7,469 bases of DNA from an uncultured Ruminococcus sp. (lineage in GTDB: Bacteria > Bacillota > Clostridia > Oscillospirales > Acutalibacteraceae). A program made the translations under genes and the position numbers. Numbering within the stretch: the stretch's first letter is position 1; each line of letters starts with the position of its first letter. The notes beneath the pieces were generated by a model that saw only the letters and a list, made by a program, of their open reading frames with translations, did not search any database and was not told where the DNA came from. Below, one piece after another: positions 1 through 5,318 of the stretch. The stretch is from the NCBI GenBank assembly GCA_902797065.1, contig CADBRK010000228.1, positions 1-7,469 on the forward strand, read 5' to 3'.

Positions 1-1
1 C

Positions 2-91
2 TCGGACGAAGATGATGAGATTAATCCGTATATCAATTACCATGCAAAATCTCTGAAAGATGTTATCGAGATAATTGAGAATATGAAGTAA
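2..91 (+). CDS. C-terminal end of an unrecognised protein (partial)
   Basis: An open frame enters from the left edge and ends at TAA 89-91, giving 29 residues. The tail starts with an acidic run (SDEDDE), continues INPYINYHAKSLKDVIEIIE and ends NMK. The last stretch looks like an amphipathic helix. A hairpin terminator begins 8 nt after the stop, as expected for a real gene end. Too little is present to name a family, and the start lies outside the window. The frame is supported mainly by the stop-terminator arrangement and by sensible amino-acid composition. Confidence 0.55.
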   Translation, partial: SDEDDEINPYINYHAKSLKDVIEIIENMK

Positions 92-127
92 AAAAATTTC
101 CCTATCGTAACTAATACGGTAGGGATA
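91..127. terminator. Bidirectional hairpin terminator between convergent genes
   Basis: The arms 100-108 (ccctatcgt) and 116-124 (acggtaggg) form a 9-bp stem with one G-U pair around a 7-nt loop. An A-run at 91-96 on the left becomes a good U-tract for transcripts on the minus strand, which end here 14 nt after the stop of the small membrane protein gene. On the plus side the following bases (ataattctatattttta) are T-rich but less regular, so termination of the left-edge gene is probably weaker. Confidence 0.8.
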
Positions 128-138
128 ATTCTATATTT

Positions 139-570
139 TTACATTTTCTTTTCGTAATACAGCTGTACAAGAATCGTTATTACGGCGTTAACAAGCAATA
201 CCGCTGCGAGAGTAATGCTTATGGCTGCACTGAAAAATCCCGAGGCTATCGAAGCAAGTGCAATAACAACCATGGAGATCGTACTTGAAGTGTTGAGCGA
301 TTCCTTTTTTATTTCAATGTTGCGCTCGTCGGTGAGTTCTATGTAAAGCTTTTTCAGCTTTTCTTCGTCATGCAGAGCAGCATAGTTTCTCACTAAAAAA
401 TATACCGATACAACCATCGCACCTGTGCAAACTCCGAAAACCAATCCCTGTGCAAAATCGTTCTGATTCTTGACAAGCAGTTTGCATAAAAGAAAAACCG
501 ACGGGTAAAGGCAGCATACCAAGGCGTTGAGCTTCATTTTTTTTTCAAGCTTAGCTTTAAAATCTTTCAT
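139..570 (-). CDS. Small four-helix membrane protein paired with XRE regulator (DUF2178/DUF3796-like)
   Basis: This is a 143-residue integral membrane protein of unknown function. Four hydrophobic segments are visible at about residues 15-33, 43-60, 97-115 and 118-137. A charged cytoplasmic-type loop (about 61-95) separates the two hairpins and contains DERNIEIKKES at 81-91. A DER motif followed by a helix just before the third membrane segment is typical of small membrane proteins (DUF2178, DUF3796 and similar) that sit next to YozG-like XRE regulators in Bacillota and archaea. I assign that resemblance from memory of the family, not from a search. The start is ATG 570-568, with GGAGG at 583-579 and 8-nt spacing. 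The gene lies 15 bp downstream of the regulator, so the two form an operon that ends at the hairpin at 100-124. Such pairs usually behave as an autoregulated regulator with its membrane partner; the signal sensed is unknown. Confidence 0.85.
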   Translation of the reverse strand: MKDFKAKLEKKMKLNALVCCLYPSVFLLCKLLVKNQNDFAQGLVFGVCTGAMVVSVYFLVRNYAALHDEEKLKKLYIELTDERNIEIKKESLNTSSTISMVVIALASIASGFFSAAISITLAAVLLVNAVITILVQLYYEKKM

Positions 571-585
571 AATGAATACCTCCGA

Positions 586-792
586 TCATAAATTTTCATC
601 GTCTTCAAAGATAAACAATTCTTCTATAGTCGTTCCGAAGAACTGAGCGGCTTTGTGCGCAAGTGTGAGAGAAGCATTGTATCTTCCGTTTTCGAGAGAG
701 ATTATTGTTTGCCGTGTGACGCTTAAAGCGTCTGCAAGTTCCTGTTGTGTAACTTTGCGCAGTTTGCGCAGCTGCTGTATCTTGTTTTTCAA
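586..792 (-). CDS. YozG-like XRE-family transcriptional regulator (68 aa)
   Basis: This minimal Cro/C1-type helix-turn-helix protein is almost all DNA-binding domain. Helix 2 is TQQELADAL (residues 15-23) and the recognition helix is TRQTIISLENGRY (26-38), followed by the usual NASLTLAHKAAQFF and an IEELFIFEDDE tail. That tail is the signature of the very common 65-70 aa YozG-like regulators. The start is TTG 792-790; GAAGGTG just upstream at 5-nt spacing supports it, and no ATG lies nearby. Transcription is explained by a consensus TTGACA-17-TATACT promoter at 868-840. That promoter is embedded in three 23-bp-spaced repeats plus an inverted repeat over the -10 box, so autorepression is likely (inference). 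It is the first gene of a two-gene operon with the small membrane protein at 139-570. Confidence 0.93.
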   Translation of the reverse strand: MKNKIQQLRKLRKVTQQELADALSVTRQTIISLENGRYNASLTLAHKAAQFFGTTIEELFIFEDDENL

Positions 793-815
793 CGAAACAC
801 CTTCTTTATTATTCT

Positions 816-880
816 ATGTCAAGTTGACTTTACAATAAAAGTATAGCATACTTTACATTTAATGTCAAGCTTATTTTACA
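816..880. promoter_or_regulatory. Candidate operator array: three imperfect 19-bp direct repeats spaced 23 bp
   Basis: Three related segments lie at 816-834, 839-857 and 862-880. The outer two match at 16 of 19 positions and read TGTAAAGTCAACTTGACAT and TGTAAAATAAGCTTGACAT on the minus strand. The middle one matches the first at 13 of 19. TTTACA ends each copy, at 829, 852 and 875, exactly 23 bp apart. The middle copy also contains a perfect 7-bp inverted repeat (838-844 and 848-854) around AGC. The array covers the -35 and -10 of the minus-strand regulator promoter and its start region, which is where a repressor would bind. Confidence 0.55.
840..868 (-). promoter_or_regulatory. Sigma-A promoter for the YozG-like regulator operon
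   Basis: On the minus strand the -35 is TTGACA (868-863), the spacer is 17 bp and the -10 is TATACT (845-840). This is nearly perfect consensus. The predicted start near position 833 gives a leader of about 40 nt before the TTG start at 792. Confidence 0.85.
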
Positions 881-924
881 TTTTTTTAACAAATTATTTT
901 CGAGTAAGTCAGTAGTTTTTTTCT

Positions 925-1014
925 GATGTAATTTGACAATCTGCATAATAAATAAAATCATAATTTTAGCATAATGACGATTGACAAAATTACATTTATG
1001 GTGTAAAATTACAC
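925..1014. promoter_or_regulatory. Dyad-rich control region of the plus-strand regulator operon
   Basis: A long imperfect inverted repeat has arms at 925-941 and 979-995. Allowing one gap, 15 of 17 positions of the core match: atgtaattt-gacaatc against the reverse complement of gattgacaaaattacat. A second inverted repeat, taaaat 953-958 and atttta 963-968, shares the same centre near 960. A third, gtgtaa-aa-ttacac (1001-1014), lies over the presumed -10 box. AAAATTACA also occurs twice, at 986 and 1005. The right arm includes the -35 TTGACA, so a protein bound here would affect RNA polymerase. Inference only; no known operator was recognised. Confidence 0.45.
981..1009 (+). promoter_or_regulatory. 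Probable sigma-A promoter for the XRE/DUF2339 operon
   Basis: A consensus -35 TTGACA (981-986) is followed after 17 bp by TAAAAT (1004-1009). A perfect TATAAT at 1015-1020 lies just downstream but has no -35 at the right distance (28 bp from TTGACA). It may be an alternative -10. Either choice gives a leader of about 95-105 nt before the TTG start at 1121. That leader contains a small inverted repeat, tgatc-gttt-gatca, at 1037-1050. Confidence 0.65.
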
Positions 1015-1120
1015 TATAATAATAAGTTTACTATTCTGATCGTTTGATCAATGTACAAACGGTATATGGTTAAAAAATGATCTCGGCAGTTGAGTCCTTA
1101 TATAGAGAGGAGGAGATTAT

Positions 1121-1570
1121 TTGGACAGAAACGAATTTATAAACATCTGCAATTCAAAGCTGAAGCTTGTTAGGACCGAGTTTTCGTTCAGTCAGGACAA
1201 AATGGCAAATATGCTCGGTATTTCGAAGAAAACCCTGGTGGAGATAGAAAAAGGAAGGTCTTCTCTTGGATGGTCCGGAAGCGTAGTTCTGTGTTCCGTT
1301 TTTTTTGAAAGTCAGATCCTCAGAGATGCCTTCACTAACGGTGTTCTTGATACTATACATTTTATTGCTTTTGAGAACAGCGAGCCCGAGTATCGCCGGA
1401 CACACAGTCACAGTATATGGTGGCAGACGATCGCAGAAGATGATAACTACATTCTTGAACAGAATATAGTGTCTCAGCATTACAGATTAATAAACAAGAA
1501 TTATGAAGTCATAGCTTCGTCGTTCAATATGGAAGATCTTAAAGTTATGATGAATATGAAAGGAGAATGA
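1121..1570 (+). CDS. XRE-family regulator with a C-terminal WW...SxHYR...SSF domain
   Basis: This 149-residue protein has an N-terminal Cro/C1-type helix-turn-helix at about residues 14-50. SQDKMANML is helix 2, GIS is the turn and KKTLVEIEKGR (36-46) is the recognition helix. The following GWSGSVVLCSVFF (50-62) continues the fold. The C-terminal part (about 98-141) carries IWWQTI, LEQNIVSQHYRLI and VIASSFNMEDL. I recall a similar WW/HYR/SSF tail in uncharacterised Clostridia regulators, but I cannot name the domain. It has no resemblance to a metal, sugar or peptidase effector domain. The start is TTG 1121-1123 with AGGAGG at 1108-1113 and 7-nt spacing. The stop overlaps the ATG of the next reading frame (ATGA at 1567-1570), so the regulator and the giant membrane protein are co-transcribed and probably translationally coupled. 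It is likely to regulate its own operon through the dyads upstream (inference). Confidence 0.9.
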   Translation: MDRNEFINICNSKLKLVRTEFSFSQDKMANMLGISKKTLVEIEKGRSSLGWSGSVVLCSVFFESQILRDAFTNGVLDTIHFIAFENSEPEYRRTHSHSIWWQTIAEDDNYILEQNIVSQHYRLINKNYEVIASSFNMEDLKVMMNMKGE

Positions 1571-1575
1571 ATATG
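1559..1575 (+). promoter_or_regulatory. Ribosome binding site that decides the start of the giant membrane protein
   Basis: AAAGGAG at 1559-1565 lies inside the last codons of the regulator gene. It is only 1 nt from the ATG at 1567, too close to work, but 7 nt from the ATG at 1573. The second ATG is therefore the better start. The arrangement lets ribosomes finishing the regulator re-initiate on the next gene. Confidence 0.75.
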
Positions 1576-4500
1576 GTTGTTGTGCTTTTCTTCTTAGTGG
1601 TGGCGTTAATATTATGGATTATCAATTTAAGCGCAAAAAACACGGAACTGACAATAAAGATCAGTCAGATAGAGAATAAACAAAATGATATATACGGTAA
1701 AGCTTTTTACAATTATCAGCAGATAAAAGGAATCAATCACAAACTCGGGCTGACCGAGGAGGAGAACAGAAAAATCGCAGAAACAATACGTACACCTGTT
1801 GTCCAAATAACGGTGAATACTTCTGAATCAGTGATAAAAAACAGATCTGCCTACACTGTTCCGTCTCAAAGACAGTCATCACTCGTTACAGCTGTTAATT
1901 CTGCTGCACATGCACCGAATGCGACGGCGGCAAATGTAAATTATCAAACTGCTTCCGTACATAATGCGGCTGGAACCGCTGCTTCAACCGAGACAACGAG
2001 AATACAAAAAGCACCTTACGAAAATATAAAACAAACGCGTGTTGCATCGGTTCGTTCGGCTGCACCTGCACCGAATACAACAGCAGCAAATGAAAATAAT
2101 CAAACTGCTGCCGTACATAATGCAGCTGTAACTGCTGCTTCATCCGAGACACCGAGAATACAAAAAGAACCTGCTGCACCGGCACAAGCAAATTTGCATA
2201 ATAAAATGCATGACTCCGTTAAGCCTGAGTCTATGCTTAATAAAAAAGCTGCTGATACAGAATCTCAGGTATCGGCCGCGCCCGTAAATAAGGCTGCTTC
2301 TTATTGTTCGGAAAAATCTGTTTCTGCCGAAAAAGGAAGTCAAAGACCGGTTCAGGATCATCGGAATATAAATCCTTATACCGGACAGCCCGTGCAGACG
2401 GAGTATCGTCAATATAATCCTGCGGTACAGCCTACAGTAAGACCCAAACAGGCGAAAAAATCAACAGGTATGTCTGTCGAAAGCTGGCTTGGTACACGCT
2501 TGTTTAATATTGTAGCTTCCGTTTTGATCTTCATAGGACTTATACTTTTCTGTATGCTCGGCTATGAGTACATAACAGACGGTATGAAGATAGCCGCAAT
2601 GCACGTTGTAAGTCTTAGCTTTGTTGGAATAGGCGGATACCTTACAAAGAAAAACCGTTCGGTATTCTCTCTCGGACTCACAGGCTGCGGTATGGGTTCA
2701 TTCTTTATTTCAATACTTCTTACGCATGTCTATTTTGATGCAATAAATGATGTCACAGCATTTTCTCTGCTTTTCGTTTGGATAATACTTGCATTGTTCC
2801 TTTCCAAGAAGCTTGATTCGCTTATGCTGAGTATTACGGCACATATAGGAATGGCTGTATCAGTATGCTTTGCATTTGCGATGGGATTTTCCTCAGACAG
2901 AATAATTTTACCTATCATCTATCAGATGGCGTCTATTGCCGTAATTGTTATAGGAAATGTAATTTGTTATAAGAAAACATATCGTTTCGGTTTGTTCATG
3001 TCAATGGGATTGCTCATATACTCTTCGGGTATTATTACATATACATTAGGCAAAGCGGGAATAGTTCCGAACGAGGTATCAACCGGCTTGACGATAGCCG
3101 TCTTTACATTACAGTTTATTGCGCTCTCGTTTGTATCGTATCTGATAGCGGTTTCGTGCAGTAATCTTGAAAGCAAAGGAAAATACGGTACTCTGCCTTA
3201 TGTTATCCAGGTAATCAATAAGATGTTGTGGAGCGCAGGCGTTATTGAAACGGTCGGAAGTCTTGTTTATATTATCTGCAAGTCATCTTACGGTATTACA
3301 AATCTTGTTTACCCGTCGATCGCTGTTTGTATCGTGACAGGATGTCATATGCTTGTGACTCTGTTCCTGAGCGAAAAGCTGAATTTCAGCGAGAAGCTTG
3401 CAAAGATCTCAATTTATTTTATTTCTGGTTTTGTAACCATATCTCTTTTTATCCAGGCAACGCAGAGAACAACGCTGCACGGAATGCCGCTGCTGTTTAT
3501 TTATACAGGTCTGGTAATGCTTATCAGAAGATACACGAGAAACAAGAAGCTTAATAATCTCATATCTTTTTTGATTGCGGCAGAAATGCTATACGTAGCT
3601 ACATACGGTTACCGACATTTAGCAAACGTAGGAGTAAGTCTCCTTTATATGGTAATGCTCGGATTTATGGTACTGCTGCATTGGTTCGGACAGACGGAAG
3701 AAAGCCGCCAAAGAAGATTTACGTTATTTAAGCTTGCGGAATTTTTGTGGGTATGCGCATCTGTTATACCGATAAACATAAGCGAGTTCAGCAATATTTC
3801 GTTGCCGCTCATAATCTCCGAATTTTCTCTGATAGGTGTAATAGCGTATCTTACAAGATATGATGATGGTGATAGTTTTATCCTGAAGCTGATCGTTAAA
3901 GCGGAAGCGTTTGTGACAATGTTTGCGTGCTGGATCACGCTGTGCGGGATAGGCAGCGGTTTATTGGGCGATGTTTTTATAATAAAAATAGTCTATTTGA
4001 TTATGACTGTTTCTCTGTTCATAGTATATTGTTATGAATTTGCGACAAGCAATTCAACAATACTGCAGTCAGTCTCATCTGTATTAATTGCTGCATATCT
4101 GTCCGCTTTCTGCATCGGATACGGAGATAAATTAGCAATAGCAAATATCTACAGAGATGTACTGCATGGTATGCCGTTCTTCTTTGTTACGGCTGTGGCT
4201 GCATTTGTGATCTACATGCTTAACAAGAATACAAAGCTTGTGCTGCCGATAATGATACCACTCGGTATAGATATGCTGTATATGATCGCATCGGGTTACC
4301 GCTCACTGCATAATGCAAGAGAGATCTCAAGTGAGTTTGTAACGATCGATATAGGTTTTATCGGTATTCTTCAGTTTATAGCAGTATCGGTAATGATATA
4401 TTTGCTTTGGCATACTCAGCCCAAAAAAGAGAAAAGCAAAACCGTTGTTACGATACTCAAGATAGTTTTCTACTATTGGGCTATGTTTGCAGTGACCGTA

Positions 4501-5205
4501 CTTACTTCGGCATTATGTTTAGATCTCAAAGCAGGTGCAGGATACCCGTTGTCGTTCTCAATAATATTTGTAATTATTATAAATGCAGCTGCAATTTGGT
4601 TCAAATTCGGCAAAGACAGAACTCTTGGTCATGATAATGTGCGTTCAAGCGTATTTGAGACTGTGATTAATATTACTGCCACTGTGATTCTTTATATTTC
4701 TATTATATTTATCGGTATGAGAATAAAGATAAACACCGAAGGCGTGAACTATGCTCCAATGAATTACTCTATACGCTTTGCACAGATCATTACGGCACTG
4801 GGACTGTTCTGGTTATTGACAAAGGAATACTTAAAGCATAAGAATTTATTGTCCGAGCTTTTTGTTTGCTTTACTGCAACAGTATTTATAAATGCCGCAT
4901 GCAGAGGTATACCCGTGCTGTCAAATATAGTTTATATCTACAGTATAGTTACTATGATAGTTGCTCTGGTATGTATTATTGCGGGATTTGTTTCAAAGTC
5001 AAAGGGAATGAGAATGTACGGTCTGATCCTCATTATGGGCTGTGTTCTTAAGCTTGTGACTATTGATATTAGCAGTGAAAACAGTATGTCAAGAGTGCTT
5101 GCTTTTGTGGTAGGCGGTATAGTATGCTTTATGATAAGCGGCATATATAATCTTTTTGAGAAAAAGTTCAATGGAAAAAATGTGATTTCCGAGAATATTG
5201 AGTAA
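1573..5205 (+). CDS. Giant polytopic membrane protein, DUF2339-like
   Basis: This integral membrane protein of 1210 aa has no known biochemical function. Residues are counted from the upstream ATG 1567; the RBS favours 1573, two residues later. One helix spans 4-20, followed by a likely coiled coil (24-72) and an Ala/Asn/Thr/Pro-rich linker (about 75-300) holding a 52-residue duplication. About 30 membrane helices follow from 312 to 1194. Two regions match what I know of DUF2339. The first is SWLGTRLFNIVASVLIFIGL (306-325), leading into a glycine-rich GLTGCGMGSFF segment (370-380) and KKLDSLMLSI (414-423). The second is the C-terminal KLVTIDISSENSMSRVLAF (1162-1180), the family's usual 'K-x4-D(L/I)S-x5-x-R-x-L' ending. 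LHGMP...MLY...GYR occurs twice, 229 residues apart, showing internal duplication of helices. The gene is coupled to the XRE regulator upstream. DUF2339 proteins are proposed envelope proteins; transport or wall-related roles are guesses. Confidence 0.88.
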   Translation: MVVVLFFLVVALILWIINLSAKNTELTIKISQIENKQNDIYGKAFYNYQQIKGINHKLGLTEEENRKIAETIRTPVVQITVNTSESVIKNRSAYTVPSQRQSSLVTAVNSAAHAPNATAANVNYQTASVHNAAGTAASTETTRIQKAPYENIKQTRVASVRSAAPAPNTTAANENNQTAAVHNAAVTAASSETPRIQKEPAAPAQANLHNKMHDSVKPESMLNKKAADTESQVSAAPVNKAASYCSEKSVSAEKGSQRPVQDHRNINPYTGQPVQTEYRQYNPAVQPTVRPKQAKKSTGMSVESWLGTRLFNIVASVLIFIGLILFCMLGYEYITDGMKIAAMHVVSLSFVGIGGYLTKKNRSVFSLGLTGCGMGSFFISILLTHVYFDAINDVTAFSLLFVWIILALFLSKKLDSLMLSITAHIGMAVSVCFAFAMGFSSDRIILPIIYQMASIAVIVIGNVICYKKTYRFGLFMSMGLLIYSSGIITYTLGKAGIVPNEVSTGLTIAVFTLQFIALSFVSYLIAVSCSNLESKGKYGTLPYVIQVINKMLWSAGVIETVGSLVYIICKSSYGITNLVYPSIAVCIVTGCHMLVTLFLSEKLNFSEKLAKISIYFISGFVTISLFIQATQRTTLHGMPLLFIYTGLVMLIRRYTRNKKLNNLISFLIAAEMLYVATYGYRHLANVGVSLLYMVMLGFMVLLHWFGQTEESRQRRFTLFKLAEFLWVCASVIPINISEFSNISLPLIISEFSLIGVIAYLTRYDDGDSFILKLIVKAEAFVTMFACWITLCGIGSGLLGDVFIIKIVYLIMTVSLFIVYCYEFATSNSTILQSVSSVLIAAYLSAFCIGYGDKLAIANIYRDVLHGMPFFFVTAVAAFVIYMLNKNTKLVLPIMIPLGIDMLYMIASGYRSLHNAREISSEFVTIDIGFIGILQFIAVSVMIYLLWHTQPKKEKSKTVVTILKIVFYYWAMFAVTVLTSALCLDLKAGAGYPLSFSIIFVIIINAAAIWFKFGKDRTLGHDNVRSSVFETVINITATVILYISIIFIGMRIKINTEGVNYAPMNYSIRFAQIITALGLFWLLTKEYLKHKNLLSELFVCFTATVFINAACRGIPVLSNIVYIYSIVTMIVALVCIIAGFVSKSKGMRMYGLILIMGCVLKLVTIDISSENSMSRVLAFVVGGIVCFMISGIYNLFEKKFNGKNVISENIE
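1903..2172 (+). repeat. In-frame direct repeat, 156-bp period (52 aa), in the linker of the DUF2339-like protein
   Basis: The segments 1903-2016 and 2059-2172 are clearly homologous and their starts are exactly 156 bp apart. The 38-residue cores (residues 113-150 and 165-202) agree at 29 positions, sharing APN, TAAN, VHNAA, TAAS and RIQK. Similarity runs weakly into the flanks (VTAVNSAA and VASVRSAA), so the true unit is probably the full 52 codons in tandem. The composition suggests a flexible tether between the N-terminal coiled coil and the membrane domain. Confidence 0.9.
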
Positions 5206-5243
5206 AAAAAGACCGGTGTATTGTATGATGCACCGGTAAAAAA
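5204..5243. terminator. Hairpin after the DUF2339-like gene, better placed as a minus-strand terminator
   Basis: The arms accggtgta (5212-5220) and tgcaccggt (5229-5237) form a 9-bp stem with one G-U pair and an 8-nt loop. It starts 6 nt after the TAA stop. On the plus strand the stem is followed by AAAAAATTTGTTGATG, a poor U-tract. On the minus strand it is followed by seven U residues from the A-run 5204-5210. It may still end or stabilise the operon transcript, but as a classical intrinsic terminator it points the other way. Confidence 0.6.
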
Positions 5244-5247
5244 TTTG

Positions 5248-5276
5248 TTGATGTTTTGATAATAATATGATAGAAT
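5248..5276 (+). promoter_or_regulatory. Probable promoter for the lipoprotein gene
   Basis: TTGATG (5248-5253) and TAGAAT (5271-5276) are separated by 17 bp and lie between the hairpin and the lipoprotein gene. The -10 differs from consensus at one position and the -35 at two. It gives a leader of roughly 30 nt. Its presence suggests that the lipoprotein is at least partly transcribed separately from the large membrane protein. Confidence 0.6.
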
Positions 5277-5301
5277 TACAGTAAAGTAATAAACGTAACC
5301 G

Positions 5302-5318
5302 AAAGGATGATAGTTTTG
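5302..5318 (+). promoter_or_regulatory. Ribosome binding site selecting a TTG start for the lipoprotein
   Basis: AAAGGA (5302-5307) touches the ATG at 5307, so that ATG cannot be served by it. It is 8 nt from the TTG at 5316-5318. Starting at the TTG gives MKKILLSMIM, an ideal signal-peptide beginning with two lysines directly after the initiator. Confidence 0.65.

Noticed and set aside
653..838. Open frame on the plus strand across the YozG-like regulator
   Set aside because: It lies opposite a clear helix-turn-helix gene, has Cys/Leu-rich shadow composition and lacks a ribosome binding site.
1015..1020. Perfect TATAAT as the main -10 of the plus-strand operon
   Set aside because: It has no -35 at 16-18 bp; the TTGACA at 981 fits TAAAAT at 1004 with 17-bp spacing. 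Kept only as an alternative.
1154..1480. Open frame on the minus strand inside the 149-aa regulator
   Set aside because: It is fully antisense to a convincing XRE gene with RBS and coupling, and its translation resembles no protein.
1903..2172. Possible CRISPR-like or mobile-element repeat
   Set aside because: There are only two long copies, in frame, with no spacers or terminal inverted repeats; they are protein repeats.
1895..2412. Two minus-strand open frames across the repeat-rich linker
   Set aside because: They exist because the linker repeat is low in stop codons on the other strand; the internal repeat in the translation merely mirrors the coding repeat.
5307..5309. ATG as the start of the lipoprotein
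   Set aside because: The only ribosome binding site overlaps this ATG; the TTG nine bases later has correct spacing and gives a better signal peptide.
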